Origin: Mycolicibacterium doricum
GTDB taxonomy: Bacteria > Actinomycetota > Actinomycetes > Mycobacteriales > Mycobacteriaceae
NCBI RefSeq assembly: GCF_010728155.1
Contig: NZ_AP022605.1
Span: 3,844,001-3,908,000, forward strand
DNA: 64,000 nucleotides
Reading direction: 5' to 3'
Of the stretch, positions 19,375 to 28,619 are shown one piece after another; positions within the stretch are counted from its first letter, which is position 1; each line of letters begins with the position of its first letter. A program made the position numbers and the translations under genes. Under the pieces are notes generated by a model. That model saw only the letters and a program-made list of their open reading frames with translations. It made no database searches and was not told the DNA's origin.

Positions 19375-22300
19375 GCACCACCGGGTGGGAATCGGCTCCA
19401 CCGCCGAACCGGCCGTCCGACCCCCCGCCGCAGCCGTTCCCCGCCCCACGCCGTATCCCGCCGCCGCCCGGCGCCGCACGCCCGAACCCGGCCCGCCGCC
19501 GACCTCCACCACCGCCCCGGCAGCGCATTCCGCGGGGCCCGGCCCCCCGCCGCCGGGCGGGCCGGCCCGAACTGTCCGACGCGGCCGTCGTATCCCGCTC
19601 CTGGGGTATGGCGGTCGCGACGCTGGTCAGCCGGATCACCGGATTCCTGCGGGTCGTGCTGCTCGCCGCGATCCTCGGCGCCGCCCTCGCCAGTTCGTTC
19701 ACCGTGGCGAACCAGCTGCCGAACCTCGTCGCGGCGCTGGTGCTCGAAGCCACCTTCACCGCGATCTTCGTGCCGGTGCTGGCCCGCGCCGAACGCGACG
19801 ACCCGGACGGCGGCACCGCCTTCGTCCGCCGCCTGGTGACTTTGGCCAGCACGCTGCTGCTGGTCGCCACGGTCCTGTCGGTGGCGGGTGCGCCTCTGCT
19901 CGTCCACCTGATGCTCGGCGACGACCCGCGGGTCAACAATCCGCTGACGACGGCGTTCGCCTATCTGCTCTTACCGCAGGTGCTCTTCTACGGCCTGGCG
20001 TCGGTGTTCTCGGCGATCCTCAATACGCGCAACGTGTTCGGGCCGCCGGCGTGGGCGCCGGTGGTCAACAACGTGGTCGCCATCGCCACCCTCGGGCTGT
20101 ATCTCATCGTGCCGGGCGAACTCTCGATCGACCCGGTCGAGATGGGCAACGCCAAACTCCTGGTACTCGGAATCGGCACCACCCTCGGCGTGTTCGCACA
20201 GACGGCGGTTCTGCTCGTCGCGATTCGGCGTGAGCGGATCAGCCTGCGCCCGCTGTGGGGGATCGACGACCGCCTCAAGAAGTTCGGCACGATGGCCGCG
20301 GCGATGGTGCTGTACGTACTCATCAGCCAGGTCGGCCTGATCGTCGGTAACCAGATCGCCAGCGGAGCGGCGGCCTCCGGTCCGGCGATCTACAACTACA
20401 CGTGGCTGGTTCTGCAGTTGCCGTTCGGGGTCATCGGCGTCACGGTCCTCACGGTGGTGATGCCCCGGCTGTCCCGCAACGCCGCCGCCGACAACATTCG
20501 TGCCGTCCTCGGCGACTTCTCGTTGGCCACCCGGCTGACCATGGTGACGCTGATCCCGATCGTCGCGGTGATGACCGTGGGCGGTCCGGCGATCGGCACC
20601 GCGCTGTTCGCCTACGGCAACTTCGGCGAGACGGACGCCGGGTATCTGGGCATGGCGATCACGCTGTCGGCGTTCACACTGATCCCGTACGCGCTCGTGC
20701 TCCTGCAGCTTCGGGTCTTCTACGCGCGTGAGCGCCCGTGGACGCCGACCATCGTGATCGTCGTCGTCACCATGGTGAAGGTGATCGCCTCGGTCGCGGC
20801 GCCGGCGCTGGCCGACGACCCCGAACTGGTGGCCGGATACCTCGGCCTGGCGAACGGCCTCGGATTCCTCGCGGGTGCGGTGGTCGGCCACTTCCTGCTG
20901 AAGTCGAGCCTGCGCCCTCCCGGCGGCCGGATGCTCGACGTCGAGGTGATCCGCACGATCTTGGTGACCACGGCCGCTTCTCTGCTGGCTGGTCTGCTCG
21001 CCCACGTCGCCGACCAGTTGCTCGGGCTGGAGTCGCTGACGGCCGCCGGCGGCGGCGCCGGCTCGCTCGTACGGCTGGCGGTGATGGGCCTGATCATGAT
21101 CCCGGTCATCGCGGGGGTGTTGCTCGCGGCCCGAGTTCCCGAAGCCGAAGCCGCCGTCGCGTTCCTGCGCAGGCGTCTCGGTAGGCCCGCCCCGGTGCCC
21201 GCCGCGTCAATATCTCGTCCCCACCAACCGCTGTTCCCCGATGCCTTCCCGTACTCTGACGGCAGGAGTGCGCGTCCGGTCCGGCGGAGTCGGGGCCCCG
21301 CGACCGGCCGCTACGAGTCTCCGGTTCGGGGAACTCCGGTGCGTGGGACCGAGGCAGATAGGTGGAGAGGACCAGCGGTGAGCGACGACTCCGCGGGTGA
21401 TTCCGTAGCGGCGCCCGACAGCGCTTCGACCACCAAGATCTCGCGGCCCGCCGCGGATCACCCTGCGCGGCCCGCCGCGGATCACCCTGCGCGGCCCGCC
21501 GCGGACGACTTCCATCCCGACGTCGTCGAGTCCGCGACCACCGAGATGCCCATGTCCGGTCGTCCACCCGCGGACTACGGGGGCGACCCCACCCGGGAAT
21601 CGCTGCCCTTCGACGCGCCGCGCGAACCGCCGGTCGAGGCGGCCACCTCCGACGAGGACGTCCACCTGATCCCCGGCGCGACAATCGGCGGCGGCCGCTA
21701 CCGGCTGCTGGTGTTTCACGGCGGACCACCCGACCTGCAATTTTGGCAGGCACTCGACACCGCGCTCGACCGCCAGGTCGCGTTGACCTTCGTCGACCCG
21801 GACGGCACCCTGCCCGATGAAAGCGTGCAGGACATCCTGTCGCGCACCCTCAAGCTCAGCCGCCTCGACATGCCGGGGGTGGCCCGCGTCCTCGACGTCG
21901 CCAACACCGGATCCGGTGGCCTGATCGTCTCCGAGTGGATCCGCGGCGGCTCGCTGGCCGAGGTCGCCGAGACGGCCCCCTCCCCGATCGGCGGCGCGCG
22001 GGCGATGCAGTCACTGGCCGCGGCCGCCGAGGCGGCGCACCGCTCCGGGGTGGCGCTGTCGATCGACCACCCGAGCCGCGTGCGGGTCAGCATCGAAGGC
22101 GACGTCGCGCTGGCCTTCCCCGCCACGATGCCCGACGCCACACCCGAGGACGACATCCGCGGTATCGGCGCCGCGCTCTACGCCCTGCTGGTCAACCGGT
22201 GGCCGCTACCCGAGACCGGTGTGCCCAGCCGGCTCGCCCCAGCCGACCAGGATCCCGCAGGCAATCCCGTCGAACCACGCGCTGTGGACCGCGCGATCCC

Positions 22301-23138
22301 GTTCCAGATCTCCGCTGCGGCGGTGCGCGCCGTGCAACCCGACGGCGGCATCCGCAGCGCACCGACGCTGCTGAATCTGCTGCAGCAGGCCACCGCCGTG
22401 GCCGACCGCACCGACCTGATCTCACCCGTCGACCGGCCCGACGGCGGCGCCGCTCCGGCACCGTTCCACGGCGGGCCCGACGACGCCGAGGCACAGGCCC
22501 GCCGGAGGCGGGGTCTGGTGGTCGGCCTCACGGTCGGCGGTGCGATCGTCGTCGTCGCGCTCGTCGTGCTGGCGACCGTGCTCAGCCGAGTCTTCGGCGA
22601 CGTCGACGGAGGCTTCGACGGTGACGAACTCGGACTCAACGCCCCGAGCACCTCGGCGGAGTCCGAGGGCGGAACGACGGCCCCGGGTAACGTGGTGCGT
22701 CCGGTCCGGGCGACGGTGTTCTCTCCCGACGGCGGAGCCGACTCCCCCGATCTGGCGGGTAACGCCATCGACGGCAGTTCGACGACGGTGTGGCCTACCG
22801 ACACCTACTCCGATCCGATCCCGTTCCCGAACTTCAAGAACGGCGTCGGGTTGATGCTGGAGCTGCCTGAGCCGACCACGATCACCGCGGTGGACGTAAA
22901 CGTCTCCTCGACCGGCACCTCCGTGCAGATCCGGTCGTCGCCGTCGGCCGAACCGTCCTCGCTCGACAGCACCACCGAGATGACCCCGTCGACGCCGCTG
23001 CGGCGCGGCAAGAACACGATCACCGTCAGCGGCGCCTCCCCCACCTCGTATGTGTTGGTGTGGATCGACAAGCTCGGCACGGTCGACGGCGAGAGCCGCA
23101 CCGACGTCTCCGAGATCACGCTCAGGGGCACCACCTAG
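19371..23138 (+). CDS. murJ: Lipid II flippase MurJ (MviN) with pseudokinase and external domain
   Basis: A 1255-residue fusion typical of mycobacterial MviN (Rv3910). Residues ~1-75 are a Pro-rich cytoplasmic lead. About 80-600 is the 14-helix MurJ transporter (SRITGFLRVVLLAAILGAAL, VNNVVAIATLGLYL, ASGPAIYNYTWLVLQLPFGVIG). About 765-950 is a kinase-like domain (RYRLLVFHGGPPDLQFWQALD, VALTFVDPDG) lacking HRD and DFG, so a pseudokinase. A single helix (~1047-1070) leads to an external discoidin-like domain (DGSSTTVWPTDTY). In M. tuberculosis PknB phosphorylates the pseudokinase and FhaA binds it to restrain peptidoglycan synthesis. The linker holds a 24-bp tandem repeat. Confidence 0.93.
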   Translation: MSTTGWESAPPPNRPSDPPPQPFPAPRRIPPPPGAARPNPARRRPPPPPRQRIPRGPAPRRRAGRPELSDAAVVSRSWGMAVATLVSRITGFLRVVLLAAILGAALASSFTVANQLPNLVAALVLEATFTAIFVPVLARAERDDPDGGTAFVRRLVTLASTLLLVATVLSVAGAPLLVHLMLGDDPRVNNPLTTAFAYLLLPQVLFYGLASVFSAILNTRNVFGPPAWAPVVNNVVAIATLGLYLIVPGELSIDPVEMGNAKLLVLGIGTTLGVFAQTAVLLVAIRRERISLRPLWGIDDRLKKFGTMAAAMVLYVLISQVGLIVGNQIASGAAASGPAIYNYTWLVLQLPFGVIGVTVLTVVMPRLSRNAAADNIRAVLGDFSLATRLTMVTLIPIVAVMTVGGPAIGTALFAYGNFGETDAGYLGMAITLSAFTLIPYALVLLQLRVFYARERPWTPTIVIVVVTMVKVIASVAAPALADDPELVAGYLGLANGLGFLAGAVVGHFLLKSSLRPPGGRMLDVEVIRTILVTTAASLLAGLLAHVADQLLGLESLTAAGGGAGSLVRLAVMGLIMIPVIAGVLLAARVPEAEAAVAFLRRRLGRPAPVPAASISRPHQPLFPDAFPYSDGRSARPVRRSRGPATGRYESPVRGTPVRGTEADRWRGPAVSDDSAGDSVAAPDSASTTKISRPAADHPARPAADHPARPAADDFHPDVVESATTEMPMSGRPPADYGGDPTRESLPFDAPREPPVEAATSDEDVHLIPGATIGGGRYRLLVFHGGPPDLQFWQALDTALDRQVALTFVDPDGTLPDESVQDILSRTLKLSRLDMPGVARVLDVANTGSGGLIVSEWIRGGSLAEVAETAPSPIGGARAMQSLAAAAEAAHRSGVALSIDHPSRVRVSIEGDVALAFPATMPDATPEDDIRGIGAALYALLVNRWPLPETGVPSRLAPADQDPAGNPVEPRAVDRAIPFQISAAAVRAVQPDGGIRSAPTLLNLLQQATAVADRTDLISPVDRPDGGAAPAPFHGGPDDAEAQARRRRGLVVGLTVGGAIVVVALVVLATVLSRVFGDVDGGFDGDELGLNAPSTSAESEGGTTAPGNVVRPVRATVFSPDGGADSPDLAGNAIDGSSTTVWPTDTYSDPIPFPNFKNGVGLMLELPEPTTITAVDVNVSSTGTSVQIRSSPSAEPSSLDSTTEMTPSTPLRRGKNTITVSGASPTSYVLVWIDKLGTVDGESRTDVSEITLRGTT
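21444..21505 (+). repeat. 24-bp in-frame tandem repeat inside murJ
   Basis: About 2.6 copies of a 24-bp unit beginning CGGCCCGCCGCGGATCACCC; units start at 21444, 21468 and 21492. Each adds the eight residues RPAADHPA to the flexible linker between the transporter and pseudokinase domains. As a multiple of three it can change length without breaking the frame. Confidence 0.9.
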
Positions 23139-23142
23139 CCGG

Positions 23143-23151
23143 TTATCCACA
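23143..23151 (+). promoter_or_regulatory. Consensus DnaA box between murJ and sigM
   Basis: TTATCCACA, the classical bacterial DnaA box, lies four bases after the murJ stop codon and about 85 bases before sigM. It is the only such perfect box seen in the window outside the dnaA promoter region. It could be fortuitous or link sigM expression to DnaA. Confidence 0.4.
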
Positions 23152-23236
23152 GGGGTCGCGAGCTCCGACCTGTGCGGACGCACCGTCGGCGATCTAGGTG
23201 TCCGCGACCACCTCCGCGCCCGCTTAGTCTTCGGCT

Positions 23237-23908
23237 GTGGTGAGCTTCGACACCGTCGGCCGGTCCGACGCCCAGCTACTGGCCGATCACGTCGCTGGCG
23301 ACCGCTACGCGTTCGCCGAATTGTTCTCCCGCCACCAGCGACAACTCGAGCGGCTCGCCCGCATCACCAGCAGCAACCGCGAGGACGCCGCCGACGCCCT
23401 CCAGGACGCGATGCTCTCGGCCCACCGCAAGGCCGCGAACTTCCGCTTCGATTCCGCGGTGAGCAGTTGGCTGTACCGCATCGTCGTCAACGCCTGCCTG
23501 GACCGGCTGCGCAACAACCGCAACCACGTCACCATCGCCCTTGTGGACGACATCGGCCCGGCAGGTGATCCGACAACTCGGGTGGACACCGCGATCGTGG
23601 TCGAACGGGCCCTGCTGCGGTTGCCGGTGGAACAGCGTGCCGCGATCGTGGCCGTCGACATGCAGGGCTATTCGGTCGCCGAGACGGCCCGCATGCTCGG
23701 TGTGGCGGAAGGCACGGTCAAGAGCCGGTGCAGCCGGGGGCGGGCGAAGCTGGCCGGCACGCTGCAGGGCCTCGACGACATGACACCGCGGCTGCCCGCC
23801 GCACGCGGCTGCCATACGGTGCCGCAGTCCGCGCGCAGCCGCCGCCACGCAGCGACCGGCCGCACCGTAGGCCACACGAGTGGCCGGTCGCCGGTCGACC
23901 GGCCCTAG
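23237..23908 (+). CDS. sigM: ECF sigma factor SigM, altered C-terminus
   Basis: A 223-residue ECF sigma factor. Region 2 is DRYAFAELFSRHQRQLERLARITSSNREDAADALQDAMLSAHRKAANFRFDSAVSSWLYRIVVNACLDRLR; region 4 is LRLPVEQRAAIVAVDMQGYSVAETARMLGVAEGTVKSRCSRGRAKLAG. These match M. tuberculosis SigM (Rv3911), which controls Esx and surface-lipid genes. GTG 23237 or 23240 starts the frame. After about residue 180 the sequence becomes an Arg/Ala/Pro-rich tail (MTPRLPAARGCHTV to SPVDRP) with no family similarity. The anti-sigma gene that normally follows sigM (Rv3912/rsmA) is absent: only 86 bases separate sigM from trxB. Confidence 0.88.
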   Translation: MVSFDTVGRSDAQLLADHVAGDRYAFAELFSRHQRQLERLARITSSNREDAADALQDAMLSAHRKAANFRFDSAVSSWLYRIVVNACLDRLRNNRNHVTIALVDDIGPAGDPTTRVDTAIVVERALLRLPVEQRAAIVAVDMQGYSVAETARMLGVAEGTVKSRCSRGRAKLAGTLQGLDDMTPRLPAARGCHTVPQSARSRRHAATGRTVGHTSGRSPVDRP

Positions 23909-23931
23909 CGTGGCCCCTGCAACGGGCGTGC

Positions 23932-23958
23932 GGGAACACCCGGACCTAGGCTGGTGTT
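23932..23958 (+). promoter_or_regulatory. Candidate SigH/SigE-type promoter of trxB
   Basis: GGGAACA at 23932-23938 and GTT at 23956-23958, separated by 17 bases, match the GGGAAY-N(16-20)-cGTT pattern of mycobacterial SigH promoters. It sits about 40 bases before the trxB ATG. In M. tuberculosis trxB and trxC are known SigH-regulated oxidative-stress genes. Confidence 0.6.
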
Positions 23959-23994
23959 GTACCCGTGCCGGCGCGAAACGGCAGAAAGGCTCAC

Positions 23995-24966
23995 ATGACC
24001 ACCTCATCCACGGTTCACGACGTGATCATCGTCGGCTCAGGACCGGCCGGCTACACGGCTGCCGTGTACGCTGCGCGCGCACAGCTCAAGCCGCTCGTCT
24101 TCGAGGGCAGCCAGTTCGGCGGCGCCCTGATGACCACCACCGAGGTGGAGAACTACCCCGGTTTCCGCAACGGCATCACCGGGCCCGAACTGATGGACGA
24201 GATGCGTGAGCAGGCGCTGCGCTTTGGCGCCGACCTGCGGATGGAAGACGTCGACGAGGTCTCCCTCGACGGTCCCGTCAAGACAGTCACCGTCGGCGAC
24301 GAGACCCACCGGGCCCGCGCGGTGATCCTCGCCATGGGCGCGGCCGCGCGCCACCTTGGCGTCCCCGGTGAGGAAGCGCTGCTGGGCATGGGAGTGAGCA
24401 CCTGTGCCACGTGTGACGGCTTCTTCTTCCGCGATCAGGACATCGCGGTCATCGGCGGCGGCGACTCGGCGATGGAGGAGGCGACGTTCCTCACCCGCTT
24501 CGCCCGCAGTGTGACGGTGATCCACCGCCGCGACGAGTTCCGCGCGTCCCGAATCATGCTCGAACGCGCCCGGGCGAACGAGAAGATCGCGTTCCTGACC
24601 AACACGGCGGTCACCGAGATCGAGGGCGACCCCAAGGTGACCGGAATCCGCTTGCGCGACAACATCAGCGGCGAGGAGTCAAAGCTTGCGGTGACCGGCG
24701 TGTTCGTCGCCATCGGCCACGTCCCGCGCTCGGACATCGTCCGCGGGCAGGTCGACGTCGACGAGGACGGCTACGTCCTGGTCGAGGGTCGCACCACCAA
24801 CACATCGGTCGAAGGTGTCTTCGCCGCAGGCGATCTCGTAGACCGCACCTACCGGCAGGCGATCACCGCCGCGGGCAGCGGCTGTTCGGCGGCGATCGAC
24901 GCCGAACGCTGGCTCGCCGAACTCGGCGTCGCCCCGAGCGATCAAGAGATTTCAACACCGATCTGA
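23995..24966 (+). CDS. trxB: Thioredoxin reductase
   Basis: A 323-residue NADPH- and FAD-dependent reductase that recycles thioredoxin. FAD motif [16 protein letters not shown] is near residue 15, the redox pair is CATC in [12 protein letters not shown] near residue 140, the NADPH motif is [13 protein letters not shown], and the C-terminal FAD motif is [14 protein letters not shown] 23995 follows an AGAAAGG ribosome site; the GTG at 23965 is too far upstream. trxC follows after 26 bases, so the two form an operon. Confidence 0.96.
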   Translation: MTTSSTVHDVIIVGSGPAGYTAAVYAARAQLKPLVFEGSQFGGALMTTTEVENYPGFRNGITGPELMDEMREQALRFGADLRMEDVDEVSLDGPVKTVTVGDETHRARAVILAMGAAARHLGVPGEEALLGMGVSTCATCDGFFFRDQDIAVIGGGDSAMEEATFLTRFARSVTVIHRRDEFRASRIMLERARANEKIAFLTNTAVTEIEGDPKVTGIRLRDNISGEESKLAVTGVFVAIGHVPRSDIVRGQVDVDEDGYVLVEGRTTNTSVEGVFAAGDLVDRTYRQAITAAGSGCSAAIDAERWLAELGVAPSDQEISTPI

Positions 24967-24992
24967 GACACCACCTACCACCAGGAGCAGAT

Positions 24993-25319
24993 ATGGCCGG
25001 CAACAGCGTCACCGTCACCGACGACTCGTTCTCGAACGACGTGCTGACCAGCAGCACCCCCGTACTCGTCGACTTCTGGGCCACCTGGTGCGGCCCGTGC
25101 AAGATGGTCGCCCCGGTCCTCGAGGAGATCGCCAGCGAGAAGGCCGGTGCGCTGACTGTCGCGAAACTCGACGTCGACGCGAATCCGACCACGGCACGCG
25201 ACTTCCAGGTGGTCTCGATCCCGACGATGATCCTGTTCAAGGACGGTGAACCGGTCAAGCGGATCGTCGGCGCCAAGGGGAAAGCCGCGCTGCTGCGGGA
25301 ACTCGCAGACCTGCTTTGA
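24993..25319 (+). CDS. trxC: Thioredoxin
   Basis: A 108-residue thioredoxin with the active site WCGPC in FWATWCGPCKMVAP (residues ~27-40) and the cis-proline loop VVSIPTMILFKDGE. It is the partner of the reductase encoded just upstream and is the counterpart of Rv3914. ATG 24993 follows a CAGGAG ribosome site. A short GC hairpin lies downstream. Confidence 0.96.
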   Translation: MAGNSVTVTDDSFSNDVLTSSTPVLVDFWATWCGPCKMVAPVLEEIASEKAGALTVAKLDVDANPTTARDFQVVSIPTMILFKDGEPVKRIVGAKGKAALLRELADLL

Positions 25320-25353
25320 CGGATCTCGGCTCGATTCCGGTCCGCCTGGCGTT

Positions 25354-25369
25354 TTCCGGATTGCCGGAA
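25354..25369 (+). terminator. Hairpin after trxC
   Basis: Inverted repeat TTCCGG-ATTG-CCGGAA, 35 bases after the trxC stop and about 95 bases before cwlM. There is no U-tract, as is usual in mycobacteria, so termination is only suggested. Confidence 0.35.
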
Positions 25370-25462
25370 TCTTCTGAGAGAATGCCTTCCGGGCCCGTCG
25401 TGCATATGTCCGTGCCGCGGGGGTACTGACAGCCATAGCTGGGGCCTGCCGAAGGGGCGAGT

Positions 25463-26659
25463 ATGTGGAGTCTGCGTCACGGTGATCGCGGGGTTGCGGT
25501 CACCGAGATCCGCGCAGCGCTCTGCGGTCTTGGTCTACTGGAGAGCCCCGACGACGACCTCACCACTGGAAGACACGTCGTGGCCGACCTGTTCGACGAC
25601 GACCTCGACCGCGCGGTTCGTGCCTTTCAGCAGCACCGCGGTCTCCTGGTCGACGGCATCGTCGGAGAGGCCACGTCCCGGGCGCTGAGAGAGGCGTCCT
25701 ACCGCCTCGGTGCCCGCACGTTGATGCACCAGTTCGGTGCCCCGATGTACGGCGACGACGTCGCGACGCTCCAGGCCCGCCTTCAGGATCTCGGGTTCTA
25801 CACCGGTCTGGTCGACGGCCACTTCGGACTGCAGACCCACCACGGGCTCACCTGCTACCAACGCGAGTACGGGCTGTACCCCGACGGGATCTGCGGTCCG
25901 GAGACGCTGCGCTCGCTGTACTTCCTCGGCTCGCGGGTCACCGGCGGGTCTCCGCATGCAATCCGGGAGGAAGAGCTGGTCCGCCGCTCCGGTCCCCGAC
26001 TGTCGGGCAAGAGGGTGATCATCGATCCGGGCCGCGGCGGCAGTGACCACGGGCTCATCATGAACGGGCCCCAGGGACCGGTCAGCGAGGCGGACGTCCT
26101 GTGGGACTTGGCCAGTCGGCTCGAAGGCCGGATGACAGCCATCGGAATGGACACGTTCCTGTCCCGGCCGACCAACCGCAGCCCCTCCGACGCCGAACGT
26201 GCCGCAACCGCCAACACCGTGGGCGCGGATCTGATGATCAGCTTGCGCTGCGCCGCGCAGCCCACTCCGGCGGCCAACGGAGTGGCGTCGTTCCACTTCG
26301 GCAATTCGCATGGGTCGGTCTCCACGATCGGGCGCAGCCTCGCCGACTTCATTCAGCGAGAGGTCGTCGCCCGCACCGGGCTGCGTGACTGCCGCACCCA
26401 CGGCCGGACGTGGGATCTGCTGCGTCTGACCCGGATGCCCACGGTGCAGGTCGATGTCGGCTACATCACCAATCCCCATGACCGGGAACTGTTGGTGTCC
26501 AACCGCAATCGCGATGCGATCGCCGAAGGCATCCTCGCCGCGGTCAAGCGCCTCTACCTCCTCGGCAAGAACGACCGCCCGACAGGGACATTCACCTTCG
26601 CCGAACTACTGGCGCACGAACTGTCCGTCGAACAGGCCGGTCGGCTGAGGTCGAACTGA
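25463..26659 (+). CDS. cwlM: CwlM, amidase-like regulator of peptidoglycan synthesis
   Basis: A 398-residue protein with two peptidoglycan-binding domains (VTEIRAALCGLGLL to AVRAFQQHRGLLVDGIVGEATSRAL; DVATLQARLQDLGFYTGLVDGHFGLQTHHGLTCYQREYGLYPDGICGPETL) followed by an amidase_3 domain (GKRVIIDPGRGGSDHGL, LEGRMTAIGMDTFLSRPTNRSPSDAERAATAN). The conserved tail NDRPTGTFTFAELLAHELSVEQAGRL contains the threonine-rich region phosphorylated by PknB in M. tuberculosis. Phosphorylated CwlM activates MurA rather than acting as a hydrolase; no signal peptide is present, in keeping with a cytoplasmic role. It converges on the Rv3916c-like gene. Confidence 0.93.
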   Translation: MWSLRHGDRGVAVTEIRAALCGLGLLESPDDDLTTGRHVVADLFDDDLDRAVRAFQQHRGLLVDGIVGEATSRALREASYRLGARTLMHQFGAPMYGDDVATLQARLQDLGFYTGLVDGHFGLQTHHGLTCYQREYGLYPDGICGPETLRSLYFLGSRVTGGSPHAIREEELVRRSGPRLSGKRVIIDPGRGGSDHGLIMNGPQGPVSEADVLWDLASRLEGRMTAIGMDTFLSRPTNRSPSDAERAATANTVGADLMISLRCAAQPTPAANGVASFHFGNSHGSVSTIGRSLADFIQREVVARTGLRDCRTHGRTWDLLRLTRMPTVQVDVGYITNPHDRELLVSNRNRDAIAEGILAAVKRLYLLGKNDRPTGTFTFAELLAHELSVEQAGRLRSN

Positions 26660-26673
26660 CCGGTGCGACCACG

Positions 26674-27423
26674 CTAACAGCGGCCGCTGTCCGCCCCGAC
26701 CGGCTGCTGCAGTTGCGCTGATTCCAACAGCCGCTCCAGCGCCGCTTCCACGTCGGCCTTCCACCCGAGGCCCTGCTCGAGTTCCAGACGCAGGCGCGGG
26801 AAGTATCGGTGCGGGGACACCACCGTGAAGCCCACCTGTTTCAGGAAGTCGTCGTCCACCATGCACCGATGCACCGAGCAGTCGCCGAGCGCCTCGACCA
26901 CCGGGGTGAGTTCGCCGGGAACCAGTCGCGGATCGATGAGTTCGGCCGCCGCCTCGGTACGTCCGAAGGCCTCGAGCGCACGGACACCTCGGCGCACGAG
27001 ATCCCCGACAACCGACGTCAGTAGAGTGTGCGGGAGTCCGGCGGCATCATCGCCCGGCTCCGCGCCCACGGTCGTCAGCAGCACGGCATCCGCGCTGACC
27101 GGCCCGGTCGGAAACAGGCGTGCACGTGGAACCGCACGCGGCGGTGCGTAGAACGCGTATCCCACACACGGCTCCTCGGCGGACGGGTCGGTCGCCGCCG
27201 CTTCGTCGCTCATCGCCTCCGGGCACAGCACGGCAACCTGACCACACGATCCCCACTCGAGCATGACCATCGACAGCCAGGCTTCCTTCTCGAACTCAGG
27301 GTCGGACAGATGGTCGTGACGACCCAGCGTCGACGGATCGACCTCCCAGAAGACACAGCGGCGCGCATGCTTGGGGAGCTGATCGAAAGCTTCCAGGCGC
27401 AAGGGCGTGATACGTGCGGGCAC
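26674..27423 (-). CDS. Conserved protein (Rv3916c-like), GNAT-like
   Basis: A 249-residue protein starting at GTG 27423. It opens PARITPLRLEAFDQLPKHARRCVFWEVDPSTLG and contains VGYAFYAPPRAVPRARLFPTGPVSADAVLL and VVGDLVRRGVRALEAFG, which together resemble actinobacterial N-acetyltransferase-like proteins next to parB (M. tuberculosis Rv3916c). No catalytic motif can be assigned. It is separated from parB by 176 bases containing a palindromic motif. Confidence 0.75.
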   Translation of the reverse strand: MPARITPLRLEAFDQLPKHARRCVFWEVDPSTLGRHDHLSDPEFEKEAWLSMVMLEWGSCGQVAVLCPEAMSDEAAATDPSAEEPCVGYAFYAPPRAVPRARLFPTGPVSADAVLLTTVGAEPGDDAAGLPHTLLTSVVGDLVRRGVRALEAFGRTEAAAELIDPRLVPGELTPVVEALGDCSVHRCMVDDDFLKQVGFTVVSPHRYFPRLRLELEQGLGWKADVEAALERLLESAQLQQPVGADSGRC

Positions 27424-27567
27424 TACGCTCCCCGGTTCTCGTGCGCTGCGGACGACCGCCGTTCGGGCTTCAGGATAGGCAGGGCGGCCCCGATACGCGA
27501 AATGCCTTGGGCGCCTGCCGTTTCTGTCTCAGCCAGCGCGAGCACTCCGTCCGCCGAAAGTCGTGGT

Positions 27568-27582
27568 GTCACAGTGACGTAA
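27568..27582. repeat. GTCACAGTGACGTAA element, copy 1
   Basis: The 15-base sequence GTCACAGTGACGTAA contains the palindrome GTCAC-A-GTGAC. It lies about 145 bases upstream of the Rv3916c-like start and 18 bases beyond the parB stop. An identical copy occurs at 52312-52326 upstream of the DUF3800 gene. It may be a regulator site. Confidence 0.45.
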
Positions 27583-27599
27583 TGCCCTCGTGTTCTCGG

Positions 27600-28592
27600 T
27601 CAGGGCTTCGTCGAGTTCATCAGCTCGACAATTCGTTGAAGATCGTCGACCGACCCGAACTCGACGACGATCTTCCCTTTGCGTTTGCCGAGGCTCACGG
27701 TGACCCTGGTGTCGAACGCTGTCGAGAGCTGCTCGGCAACGTCCTGAAGGCCGGGCATCTGGATCGGCTTTCGCCGAGCCGCCGGTGGAGCCGCCGGGTC
27801 GCTTCGGTTGGCCAGCGTGACCGCCTCCTCGGTCGCCCGGACCGACAGGCCCTCCGCGACGATGCGGGCCGCGAGCTCTTCCTGGCGCTCTGGACCCCCC
27901 TCCAGCGCAAGAAGCGCGCGGGCGTGCCCGGCGGAGAGAACGCCGGCGGCAACGCGGCGCTGCACCGCGATCGGCAGACGGAGTAAGCGGATCATGTTGG
28001 TGATCAACGGCCGTGAACGGCCGATCCGCGACGCCAGTTCATCGTGGGTGACGCCGAATTCGTCGAGCAGCTGCTGATATGCCGCCGCTTCCTCCAGCGG
28101 GTTGAGCTGAACCCGGTGGATGTTCTCCAGCAGGGCGTCGCGCAGCATGCTGTCGTCGGCGGTCTCGCGCACGATAGCCGGGATGGCGGTGAGGCCGGCT
28201 TGCTGCGCGGCACGCCACCTCCGCTCCCCCATGACGAGTTGGTAGCGAGGACTGGTACCGCCGGCCTCGAGCGCGCGGACGACGATCGGCTGCATGAGGC
28301 CGAACTCGCGAATCGAGTGCACGAGCTCGGAGAGCGCCTCGTCGTCGAACACCTGTCGCGGCTGTCGGGGGTTCGGTTCGATCGCCGACGGGTCGATCTC
28401 CCGGTAGACGGCGCCGACGTCGGCGCGGGGCGGCGCTGCCGTCGGCCCGCCACCGATGACGACATCGGCCGCGGCGCTGCCCATCCGAGGGCCGCCCAGC
28501 GCACCGTGGTTGCCATCCTCGGTGGGTCCGGTCGGGATGAGGGAGGCCAAGCCGCGGCCGAGACCGCTGCGCTTACGAGTGGGCTGCGTCAT
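27600..28592 (-). CDS. parB: Chromosome partitioning protein ParB
   Basis: A 330-residue CTP-dependent DNA clamp that loads at parS and spreads to organise the origin. The CTPase motif is [13 protein letters not shown] near residue 125, preceded by [29 protein letters not shown]. The helix-turn-helix is [29 protein letters not shown], and the C-terminal dimer domain ends [24 protein letters not shown] 28592 begins [20 protein letters not shown], the conserved ParA-interacting start. It is 27 bases downstream of parA. Confidence 0.96.
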   Translation of the reverse strand: MTQPTRKRSGLGRGLASLIPTGPTEDGNHGALGGPRMGSAAADVVIGGGPTAAPPRADVGAVYREIDPSAIEPNPRQPRQVFDDEALSELVHSIREFGLMQPIVVRALEAGGTSPRYQLVMGERRWRAAQQAGLTAIPAIVRETADDSMLRDALLENIHRVQLNPLEEAAAYQQLLDEFGVTHDELASRIGRSRPLITNMIRLLRLPIAVQRRVAAGVLSAGHARALLALEGGPERQEELAARIVAEGLSVRATEEAVTLANRSDPAAPPAARRKPIQMPGLQDVAEQLSTAFDTRVTVSLGKRKGKIVVEFGSVDDLQRIVELMNSTKP

Positions 28593-28619
28593 GTCCTTCT
28601 CTCCTTCGCGCACAGACGG

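Noticed and set aside
17083-19512. 809-codon minus-strand ORF
   Set aside because: Antisense shadow of the DUF6049-type gene caused by high GC; Arg/Gly/His-rich with no family features.
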